Source: Akkermansiaceae bacterium
GTDB taxonomy: Bacteria; Verrucomicrobiota; Verrucomicrobiia; Verrucomicrobiales; Akkermansiaceae
Assembly (NCBI GenBank): GCA_028293225.1
Contig: JAQGPE010000640.1
Location: forward strand, 1 to 6,266
Direction: 5' to 3'
Length of the DNA: 6,266 nucleotides
The position numbers and the translations under genes are program-made. The notes under the pieces were generated by a model. It saw only the letters and a program-made list of their open reading frames with translations. It did no database searches and was not told the origin of the DNA. Positions 1-5,856 of this stretch are shown here, piece by piece (positions within the stretch are counted from its first letter, which is position 1; each line of letters opens with the position of its first letter).

Positions 1-662
1 CGGAGCCTTTCGACGACTGGCGGATGCTCGAAAGCGACCTCCCCGCCTATTATGCATGGATCGAGCGCGCCAAGGCGGTGGCCACCATGCCGGTCCGCGC
101 CGGGATGGAGTGCGACTGGCTGCCGGGCTGCGAAAGCTGGATCGAGGATCTGGCCGGCCGCTACCCGTGGGACTACCTGATCGGCTCCGTCCACTACCTG
201 GGCACCTGGGATTTCGACAACCCGAAGTGGCTGGGCCGCTGGGCCTCCAGCGATGTCGAGGAAGCCTGGAGCGCCTACTGGAAGGTCTACGCTGACATGG
301 CCCGCAGCGGCCTCTTCGACATCCTCGGCCACCCGGACCTGATCAAAAAATTCTCCTTCCGGCCGGAGGGCAACCTCGACCGCTTCTACGTTCCGGCCAT
401 CGAGGCCATCGCCGCCTCCGGCAGCACCATCGAGCTCAACACCGCCGGCTGGCACAAGCCCTGCGCCGAAGCCTACCCGCACCCGCATTTCCTGGAACTC
501 GCCGCCTCGGCCGGCATCCCGCTGGTGATTTCCTCCGATTCCCACGCGCCACGTGAAATCGCCCGTGATTTCCAGAAGGCGATCGAGATGGCGAGATCCG
601 CCGGCTATCGGGAAACCGCTCTCTTCTCCCAGCGCCAGCGCAGCGGCAGCGTGGCAATCTAA
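1..662 (+). CDS. hisJ: Histidinol-phosphatase, PHP family (3' part, start outside window)
   Basis: The enzyme dephosphorylates L-histidinol phosphate to histidinol, the penultimate stage of histidine synthesis, in the cytoplasm. The reading frame is open from base 3, so the gene begins upstream of the window. By comparison with the usual length of about 260-280 residues, some 50-60 N-terminal residues are missing, including the expected HxH metal motif. Candidate metal ligands of the PHP fold are visible: Glu in GMECDW (codon at 108), His in IGSVHY (codon at 192), His in LGHPDLIKKF (codon at 330), and Asp and His in SSDSHAP (codons at 537 and 543). The segments YPWDYLIGSVHYL and ARSGLFDILGHPDLIK are diagnostic of the HisJ/HisK subgroup rather than of PolC or polymerase X PHP domains. 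The C-terminus GYRETALFSQRQR also matches the family. The TAA stop at 660-662 lies directly against the stop of the convergent LysR-type gene. Another PHP phosphoesterase is possible but less likely. Confidence 0.9.
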   Translation, partial: EPFDDWRMLESDLPAYYAWIERAKAVATMPVRAGMECDWLPGCESWIEDLAGRYPWDYLIGSVHYLGTWDFDNPKWLGRWASSDVEEAWSAYWKVYADMARSGLFDILGHPDLIKKFSFRPEGNLDRFYVPAIEAIAASGSTIELNTAGWHKPCAEAYPHPHFLELAASAGIPLVISSDSHAPREIARDFQKAIEMARSAGYRETALFSQRQRSGSVAI

Positions 663-1583
663 CTAGACCTCCGGAAGATACAGCTCCCGGCCGACGATTT
701 CAGCGATCCCGGCGAAGGTTTCCTCGATCAGGCTCAGCTGGCGATCGCCATTGTGAAAAATCCCCCACTCCCGCTCGATCGCCGGGCCGGGCAGTGGAAT
801 CGCGACCAGCGAGCCGTCGTCAAACTCCTTCTTGGCGACCCAGGGAGCGATAATGCCCACCCCCAGGCCGACCTTCACCATCCCCTTGATCGTTTCCATG
901 TCCCCCAGCACCTGGTGCGGCCGGGTGCGGACGCCGAGCTGGTCGAAGTGTTCCTCCAGAAGCTTGTGGGTCTCGATCGCCCGCGAGTAGATGATGAACT
1001 GGGTCTTCGACAAATCCGCCACATCGGCCTGACCGCTCTCGGCCCAAGGGTGCTCCGGCGGCACAATGAAGGTCATCCGGTCGCGGAACAGGGTCCGGTA
1101 GGATTCGATGGTTCCCGAGCGCGGGCAGAGGCCCAGCACCACATCCAGTTCGTGGTCATTCATCCGCTCCAGCAGCTTCGCGGTATCGTCCGACTCCAGT
1201 GAAGGTTCGCAGCGGGGAAAGCAGTCACGGAATTCCCGCAGCACCGTCGGCAGCAGGAACTGGCAGATCGCGTGCGGCGCACCGATGCGGATCCGCCCCT
1301 GACCCCAGCGCTTCAGGCCATCGAGCTCACGGCTGGCATCTTCCAGCTCACCGAGCACCCGGCGGCAGCGGCGCAGGAAGACCTCGCCCTCTTCGGTGAG
1401 GATCGTTTTCTTGCCCAGCCGCTCCAGGAGACGGCAGCCGAGGCTGTCTTCCAGCGCCTTCATGGAATGACTGATCGCCGACTGCGTGAGGAACAGTTTC
1501 TTGGCCGCGAGCGTGAAGCTTCCTTCATCGGCAACTGCGACGAACGCCCTTAATTGGCGCAGATCCGGCAGCAGTTCAGTCAT
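663..1583 (-). CDS. LysR-type transcriptional regulator
   Basis: A DNA-binding regulator of 306 residues, the normal LysR length. An N-terminal winged helix-turn-helix spans about residues 5-65, with the family signature GSFTLAAKKLFLTQSAISHSM at 21-41 followed by KALEDSLGCRLLER. A linker helix follows to about residue 90, then a type-2 periplasmic-binding-like effector domain from about 95 to 300. The segment DMETIKGMVKVGLGVGIIAPWVAKKE is typical of the second effector subdomain. The ATG at 1583 is the natural start because the HTH begins at the usual distance from it; the Shine-Dalgarno is weak (a GAG about nine bases upstream). It is divergent from the NasS-like gene across about 83 bp, the classic arrangement in which a LysR protein controls its neighbour and itself. 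This makes nitrate/nitrite-linked regulation a reasonable inference, in the way CmpR or NtcB act beside related genes. The effector cannot be read from sequence. Its 3' end touches the hisJ stop. Confidence 0.93.
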   Translation of the reverse strand: MTELLPDLRQLRAFVAVADEGSFTLAAKKLFLTQSAISHSMKALEDSLGCRLLERLGKKTILTEEGEVFLRRCRRVLGELEDASRELDGLKRWGQGRIRIGAPHAICQFLLPTVLREFRDCFPRCEPSLESDDTAKLLERMNDHELDVVLGLCPRSGTIESYRTLFRDRMTFIVPPEHPWAESGQADVADLSKTQFIIYSRAIETHKLLEEHFDQLGVRTRPHQVLGDMETIKGMVKVGLGVGIIAPWVAKKEFDDGSLVAIPLPGPAIEREWGIFHNGDRQLSLIEETFAGIAEIVGRELYLPEV

Positions 1584-1666
1584 GAAGCAATCTCATCGAA
1601 AATTCCGGAGTTGGAAAGCACGGGACATGCCAAGGACCGCGGGTTGGCACCCTTTACGCTACAGCC
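1584..1666. promoter_or_regulatory. Divergent promoter region between LysR gene and NasS-like gene
   Basis: These 83 bases lie between the two start codons and must hold both promoters. I see no convincing sigma-70 -35/-10 pair in either direction. An AT-richer patch (about 1589-1605, containing GAA-AA-TTC) stands out from the GC-rich surroundings and is a plausible melting or binding site. TTGG/CCAA half-sites occur at 1611, 1630 and 1644; the last two form the inverted repeat listed separately. Neither gene has a strong ribosome binding site. That the region is regulatory is inferred from gene arrangement and symmetry. Confidence 0.6.
1628..1649. promoter_or_regulatory. Inverted repeat TGCCAA-N10-TTGGCA, candidate operator
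   Basis: A perfect dyad with 6-bp arms (1628-1633 and 1644-1649) and a 10-base spacer, centred 45-55 bp from both start codons. Its place in a LysR-type divergent promoter makes the LysR protein the first candidate ligand. It is not a textbook T-N11-A LysR box, so the assignment is tentative. It could also fold as a short hairpin in the leader of the NasS-like transcript. Confidence 0.5.
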
Positions 1667-2713
1667 GTGCCTATGGAATCTCTGCCCAAGGTGGAATCGC
1701 GCTCATTCATTCGACTGGGCTTCGTTCCCCTCAACGACTGCGCGCCCGTGGCCGTCGCGCACGAACTGGGCATCTTCAAGACTTATGGTCTGAATGTCCG
1801 CCTGTCCCGCCAGCCCGGCTGGGCCACGGTGCGTGACATGCTCTCTTATGGCGAGCTGGACGCCGCCCAATCGATCGCCGGCCTGGCCTTCTACCTGGCG
1901 CTCGGCCTCAACAAGCTGCGCCGGGAAATCGCGGTGCCGCTGGTGCTCAGCGCCCATGGCAACGCGATCACGCTTTCCAATGAGTTTCCGCCCGACCAGA
2001 TCGGCCGCGGCGAGGGTCTGACCGCGCACCTGGCGCAGAAGTGGAAAAAGAACCGGCCCTTCACTCTGGCCGCCGCCCATCGTTTCTCGTCCCATCATTT
2101 GCTGCTGCAGGGCTGGCTGCGCCGTCACGGCCTGCAACCGGGCCGCGATGCGGAAATCGTTTTCCTACCCCCGCCCCTGATGCCGCGGAATCTGGCCGCT
2201 GGCCACATCGACGGCTACTGCGTCGGCGAACCGTGGAACTCCGAAAGCATCCTCCAGGGCTACGGCTGGTGCCCGGCCACCTCCGCCGAGCTGTCGACCG
2301 GTCACCCGGAAAAGGTCCTGCTGGTCACCGGCGAGTTCGTCAACGAGCGCCGTGATGACTGCATCGCCCTCGGCGCCGCCCTCCTCCACGCCTGCCGCCT
2401 CTGCCAGGACCCCGGCTTCCGCAATGAGTTGATTTCGATCCTCGCCCGCCCGGCCTATACCGGCTGCTCGCTGGCTACTCTGCGGAACAGCCTGGGCCCG
2501 GTCTTCGACTCCGGCCGTGGGGAGATCGACGCCTCGGATTTCCATCTCTTCTACGGCGCCGATCTGAATTGCCCCAGCGCCGACAAGGCCTCGTGGTTTC
2601 TCTCCGGCATGCGCAGCGCTGGACTGCTGCCGGAGACCACCGTGGCCCCGCTGACGCGGCTTTACCGCCAGGATTTGTTCCGCGCTTCCGAGCGGCTACT
2701 CCTCCCGGCGTAA
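1667..2713 (+). CDS. NasS-like cytoplasmic nitrate/nitrite-binding protein (NrtA/CmpA family)
   Basis: A type-2 solute-binding-protein fold of 348 residues from the NrtA/CmpA/NasS family. Seen: IRLGFVPLNDCAPVAVAHELGIF at residues 15-37, GLNVRLSRQPGWATVRDMLSYGELDAAQ (41-68), VPLVLSAHGNAITLS (90-104), GYCVGEPWN (183-191) and GHPEKVL (212-218). The last two are hallmarks of nitrate/bicarbonate-binding NrtA/CmpA proteins. The mature domain starts about 14 residues from the N-terminus and no signal peptide or lipobox precedes it, so the protein should stay in the cytoplasm. That matches NasS, the nitrate/nitrite sensor that controls the antiterminator NasT, rather than the secreted transporter subunits; the GNAITLS segment also resembles NasS. 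The start is GTG 1667 or, two codons on, ATG 1673; neither has a clear ribosome binding site. No nasT or ABC transporter gene follows; the next gene is convergent. It could instead bind bicarbonate or another small anion, and interaction with the adjacent LysR regulator is only inference. Confidence 0.8.
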   Translation: MPMESLPKVESRSFIRLGFVPLNDCAPVAVAHELGIFKTYGLNVRLSRQPGWATVRDMLSYGELDAAQSIAGLAFYLALGLNKLRREIAVPLVLSAHGNAITLSNEFPPDQIGRGEGLTAHLAQKWKKNRPFTLAAAHRFSSHHLLLQGWLRRHGLQPGRDAEIVFLPPPLMPRNLAAGHIDGYCVGEPWNSESILQGYGWCPATSAELSTGHPEKVLLVTGEFVNERRDDCIALGAALLHACRLCQDPGFRNELISILARPAYTGCSLATLRNSLGPVFDSGRGEIDASDFHLFYGADLNCPSADKASWFLSGMRSAGLLPETTVAPLTRLYRQDLFRASERLLLPA

Positions 2714-2726
2714 AGCCCGCAGGCCA

Positions 2727-5700
2727 TCAGGGCTGGCTGATCGCCCAGCGCAGGAACCGCGAACCGCTCCCGACAGGAGCGCTGGCGACGACGCGTCCGT
2801 CCACCATCTGCACGGACACGCCTGCCGCGGACCAGTGAACCAGGTCACCCGACCACTCCGCGCCATAGGTAATGCCGGTTCGCATCGCGTCCAGCGGCTG
2901 GGACAGCTGGATGGTCTGATCGGCCCCGACGACCAGCGAGGGCGTCAAAGGCTGACTCTGCGTCGGGTCGAGTCCGAAGGCATAGGCCAGCCCGTTCGAC
3001 AGGCCGTCTCCGTCGTCATCCCCGGTAAATCCCTGCAGCAGCAGTGGATAATCATAGGCCACCCAACCGGCGAAACCGGTCACCGGCGTGCCGGTCGGCG
3101 TCGCGGTGAAATAGGGACCGGAAGACTCCGCCACACCTCCCTTGATGGCGCTCATCCGCATCCGCACCGGCACGGCGGATTGCAGCGGCTGACCGGCGGT
3201 CCCCGCATCCAGCCGGACGATCACCGAGCTGGCGGGGAGCATGGTATCTTTTTCACTCATACTGGACCAGGCGCCGTCCACGTGGATGTCATCGATCCAC
3301 GCGCCGCTGTCCGTTGCGTTCCAGGCCATATTGGCAGTGGCGCCTTTCCGGACCGCGAACCGCACTTTGATATTCTTCCCGGCATACGCGGCGAGAGAGA
3401 TGGTCTGCACCGACCCAGCGGCATCCGCCGTGGTTTTGCCGGCCACGCTCCAGACCGGATTCCAGGTGTTTCCATTTTCAGAGACTTCCGCGCTCACCGT
3501 ATTCGTCGCGGACATCTTGCCCTTGCGAATCCAGAACATCAGATTGCTGGACGCGATAGGGACGAAGGTCCGCAGGATCGTGAAAGAGTCATCGGTATCG
3601 GCTGCGGTCGCCAGCCCCAGGCGGAAGCTCTTTGCGCCAGTGGAGAAGTAGCCCGCCTTGTTACTAATGAGATCGTAGCTGGCGGAAGTGTCATCCTGCA
3701 CCAGCGGAGCGGGTGAATCCTCGGCACCCTCCGTCCAGCCCGCCTGGCCGAGGGTCTCGACCTCCAGCTTGTAGGAATCGGCCGAACTCACCGGCACGAA
3801 GGTGTAGCTGGCCCCCCCGCCCGCAGGCGGATTGGCCTGCCCGGAAAGTTGCAGCGCCTGGATCGGAATCACTACCAGCGCAGGCCCGTAGGGAAACGGA
3901 TGTCCGCCCAGAACCGCCCGCTCGCGCAGCCACCACTCCTGACCGGCCTCGAGGGTCGCATTCGCCGTGGCCGGGCTGAAGATCACCGAGGTCTGCGTGG
4001 TGGTCGACACGATCGCCGTCCGCTCCAGTTCATCGCAGCCGCTGGTCGAGATGTCATCGATGAAGATCCCGTTCGGCTTCGCCCGGGCGTCGTCGAAGGT
4101 GTAGAGGCCGCCGTTGCCGGAGTAGTAAAAGCGGAACCGCGCCCGCACCGGCATGGTGCTGGCAGGGAGACTCACGGAGGAGGTTTGGAAGCCATTGTCC
4201 GGCAGCCCGTTCGCAGTGCCGGCGATGTCGGTGCCGATGCCTGTCCAGGTGCTGCCCTGGTCGGAGGAAATCTCCACCGCCAGACGGCTCCCCGCCGCCA
4301 TGTAACTGCGGCGATAGTAGAAGTTCAGCTTTCCGCCCGCTCCCGCAAGAATCTCCCGGTCCAGCTCGAACGACTGGTCGGGAATCGACGCGCTCAACAC
4401 ATCATAGGGCGGCGAAGCCAGCCGGAACGCCTTCGAACCGGTCCGGGTGTAGCCAGCCGTCGAGTCGATGAAGTTGTAGCCGGGATCGGTGTGGGGAATG
4501 ACGGCCGGAGTCGGATCCTCAGCACTCTCCACCCAAGTGCCCACATGTTTCAGGAACATTCCTGTCTGCATGGTCTCCGCTCCAGGAACCGGCGTGACAT
4601 GATACGCGGTGCCTTCAGTGGACGGGTGCGCCGGGCCGGAAAGGACCGGAGCAGCCACCAGTTGGTTCGGGTCGATCAGGATCACCGAATACGACAGGGA
4701 TGAGGGGATCCCTTCGCCGGCGATGTCAGTCACCGTGACGTTGAATTTTGTGTCGTCAGCCACCTGCTGCACGGAGGCATTGGCGGACATCTGCCACACC
4801 AGCGTATTATCTGCGTACGCGGCATTGCGGGAGACGATGGTCGCCACCACCGCCGAGCCGGAATCCGAGGTCACGGTGACCTTGGCGGAGTTGAAATTCG
4901 CATTCGGATACGTGACCGACCAGAATTGTGAGTTCAGGGGCGCGGGAAAGTAGCCGGGCGCCGGATAGCAGGTGAATTTCGGAGCCACGCTGGAATCCAT
5001 CTCGCCCGCTTTCTGAGTCACGTAGAGCGTGCTCGCCGGCGGGACGACCTTGTTCGTCGCGCTCGTATAGCTGCCCGGGCTGTTGCCCGTCGCGTAGTCG
5101 GTGGCCCGCTGCATGAGCGTCCAGCGGCGGTGACCCACTGCGGCGTTCCAGGTCGAGAGACCCGGGACGTTCTCCTGGACAAAGGCATTGATTGCCCCCG
5201 GTCCGTAGAAGCCCTGCGCCACGTTGCCGTTGGCATTGGCGTTCCACGCCGCGGTCGTCCATCCCACGCAGCCCTGCACGGGATCGTGGCTCAACGCGAA
5301 GTTAGTCGAGCCGCTGGAGTAGGTCCGTGAGATCATGAAGGCCGAGCGCTGGCTGGCCTCGGCTTTGGTGGTGGTTGCCGCCGGCACGTTCGTGTCGGAG
5401 GGCGAAATGTAGACCGTCGAGCCGGAATTGATCCGCACGTTGGCGGACACGCCACACATCGCCCGGAAGTAGTTCAGACGCCGCTCGGTGTCGTCAATGA
5501 AGGCCGCGGAGGTGTTTCCCTCAGCTCCGGCAGCCGTTGACGTGTAATTTCCGGTCCAGCCCACGCGGGCCGCGTAACCCTCCGATGCCTGATAAACGGC
5601 ATGCCAGAACGACACGACGTCACTCCGGTTTGAGGTATCGACGGAAAAGCCCCGCGAAGGGGCTGCCGCGGGATTGTATCCTGGCACCCACGCCATACAG

Positions 5701-5771
5701 GCGGTGGGCAACAGCAAGCAGGGCCAAAGAGGCCTAAGGGTTCGGGACAGCACGGAGTAGCTAATACTCAA
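2727..5771 (-). CDS. Large secreted CAP/SCP-domain protein with tandem beta modules
   Basis: A 1014-residue exported protein of unknown exact role. Residues 7-27 form a signal peptide (LSRTLRPLW then PCLLLPTACMA), with likely cleavage after Ala27. Residues 95-220 form a CAP domain (cysteine-rich secretory/antigen 5/PR-1 superfamily): LNYFRAMCGV (99-108), a helix AEASQRSAFMIS (138-148), LSHDP with His162, NVAQGFYGPGAINAFVQENV (183-202) and VGHRRW with His214. Residues 265-368 form the all-beta companion often fused to bacterial CAP domains (YPAPGYFPAPLN…FWSVTYPNANF…VTVTDI). Residues 372-637 and 638-892 are two related copies of a jelly-roll-like plus Fn3-like unit, each with IDDI near its middle. 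The C-terminus (900-1014) holds a calcium-loop-like DDDGDGLSNG (918-927) and a verrucomicrobial YGAEWSGDLVHW module, possibly for surface attachment or sorting. An in-frame stop at 5778-5780 limits the start to TTG 5771 or GTG 5753; both keep the signal peptide. Binding or matrix functions are possible; no enzyme active site beyond the CAP histidines is evident. Confidence 0.85.
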   Translation of the reverse strand: MSISYSVLSRTLRPLWPCLLLPTACMAWVPGYNPAAAPSRGFSVDTSNRSDVVSFWHAVYQASEGYAARVGWTGNYTSTAAGAEGNTSAAFIDDTERRLNYFRAMCGVSANVRINSGSTVYISPSDTNVPAATTTKAEASQRSAFMISRTYSSGSTNFALSHDPVQGCVGWTTAAWNANANGNVAQGFYGPGAINAFVQENVPGLSTWNAAVGHRRWTLMQRATDYATGNSPGSYTSATNKVVPPASTLYVTQKAGEMDSSVAPKFTCYPAPGYFPAPLNSQFWSVTYPNANFNSAKVTVTSDSGSAVVATIVSRNAAYADNTLVWQMSANASVQQVADDTKFNVTVTDIAGEGIPSSLSYSVILIDPNQLVAAPVLSGPAHPSTEGTAYHVTPVPGAETMQTGMFLKHVGTWVESAEDPTPAVIPHTDPGYNFIDSTAGYTRTGSKAFRLASPPYDVLSASIPDQSFELDREILAGAGGKLNFYYRRSYMAAGSRLAVEISSDQGSTWTGIGTDIAGTANGLPDNGFQTSSVSLPASTMPVRARFRFYYSGNGGLYTFDDARAKPNGIFIDDISTSGCDELERTAIVSTTTQTSVIFSPATANATLEAGQEWWLRERAVLGGHPFPYGPALVVIPIQALQLSGQANPPAGGGASYTFVPVSSADSYKLEVETLGQAGWTEGAEDSPAPLVQDDTSASYDLISNKAGYFSTGAKSFRLGLATAADTDDSFTILRTFVPIASSNLMFWIRKGKMSATNTVSAEVSENGNTWNPVWSVAGKTTADAAGSVQTISLAAYAGKNIKVRFAVRKGATANMAWNATDSGAWIDDIHVDGAWSSMSEKDTMLPASSVIVRLDAGTAGQPLQSAVPVRMRMSAIKGGVAESSGPYFTATPTGTPVTGFAGWVAYDYPLLLQGFTGDDDGDGLSNGLAYAFGLDPTQSQPLTPSLVVGADQTIQLSQPLDAMRTGITYGAEWSGDLVHWSAAGVSVQMVDGRVVASAPVGSGSRFLRWAISQP
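3096..3860 (-). repeat. Second copy of internal ~260-residue module in CAP protein
   Basis: Protein residues 638-892, in the same order as the first copy: QALQLSGQANPP, WTEGAEDSPAPLV (679-691), YDLISNKAGYFSTGAKSFRL (699-718), MFWIRKGKMSATNTVSAEVS (745-764), NGNTWNPVW (766-774), AWIDDIH (824-830), then SSVIV, VRMRMSA and GPYFTAT. Identity is well below that of a recent duplication but the landmark residues align throughout, so this is an old intragenic duplication. Confidence 0.7.
3861..4658 (-). repeat. First copy of internal ~260-residue module in CAP protein
   Basis: Protein residues 372-637. The copy opens with APVLSGPAHPS, followed by WVESAEDPTPAV (413-424), YNFIDSTAGYTRTGSKAFRL (432-451), NFYYRRSYMAAGSRLAVEIS (483-502), GSTWTGIG (506-513) and IFIDDIS (569-575). 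It ends with a strand-rich tail containing TSVIF, WLRERAV and YGPALVV. The TG-K-FRL…EIS-G-TW…IDDI order is that of jelly-roll/MAM-like adhesion modules. The boundaries are approximate. Confidence 0.7.
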
Positions 5772-5817
5772 TGAGCCCTAACAATCCAAATGAATACATC
5801 CCTGCCAGACCTACGCC

Positions 5818-5843
5818 TTCGCGGGGGGTCAGAACTCCGCGAA
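5818..5843. repeat. Inverted repeat TTCGCGG…CCGCGAA between rsmE and CAP gene
   Basis: Perfect 7-bp arms at 5818-5824 and 5837-5843, extendable by a G-T and a G-C pair around an 8-base loop. On the minus strand it would be a stable GC-rich hairpin about 12 bases after the rsmE stop. It lacks a following U-tract, so it is not a standard intrinsic terminator, though it may protect the rsmE transcript end or lie in the CAP-gene leader. It shares three bases with the palindrome at 5841-5856. Confidence 0.55.
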
Positions 5844-5856
5844 ATACGGGTATTTC
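5841..5856. repeat. Perfect palindrome GAAATAC-GG-GTATTTC at the rsmE stop codon
   Basis: Two 7-bp arms (5841-5847 and 5850-5856) separated by only two bases, AT-rich in a GC-rich setting, and overlapping two bases of the rsmE TGA at 5855-5857. A two-base gap suits a dimeric protein-binding site better than an RNA hairpin, though a 6-bp stem with a 4-base loop is possible. It lies about 70 bp upstream of the CAP-gene start, so it could be that gene's operator. The cognate regulator is unknown. Confidence 0.55.

Noticed and set aside
753..1202. Open frame on the plus strand opposite the LysR gene
   Set aside because: It is a mirror of LysR coding sequence with no domain or ribosome binding site; the LysR frame explains the region.
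1644..1676. TTGGCA at 1644 as a -35 box for the NasS-like gene
   Set aside because: A -10 element at 16-18 bp would lie on the start codon, and no TATAAT-like sequence is there.
1703..2137. Minus-strand open frame opposite the NasS-like gene
   Set aside because: Gln/Ala/Gly-rich shadow translation with no family resemblance, while the plus-strand frame carries clear NrtA/NasS motifs.
1667..2713. Reading the binding protein as a THI5/NMT1-type thiamine precursor or sulfonate-binding protein
   Set aside because: GYCVGEPWN, GHPEKVL and the LNDCAP N-terminus point specifically to the nitrate/bicarbonate (NrtA/CmpA/NasS) branch.
2714..2741. Possible bidirectional terminator between the NasS-like and CAP genes (AGCCC-N11-GGGCT, GCCA-N7-TGGC, ATCAG-N6-CTGAT)
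   Set aside because: The stems are only 4-5 bp, compete with each other, extend into CAP coding sequence and have no T-tract.
2835..4703. Long open frames on the plus strand opposite the CAP gene (about 2835-3716 and 3849-4703)
   Set aside because: They are antisense to a strongly supported coding gene, their translations are Arg/Gly/His/Pro-rich without recognisable motifs, and long chance frames are expected in GC-rich codon-biased DNA.
5694..5708. Lipobox-like LPTAC at residues 21-25 of the CAP protein
   Set aside because: The -3 position is Pro instead of Leu/Val/Ile, and a signal peptidase I site after Ala27 fits better.
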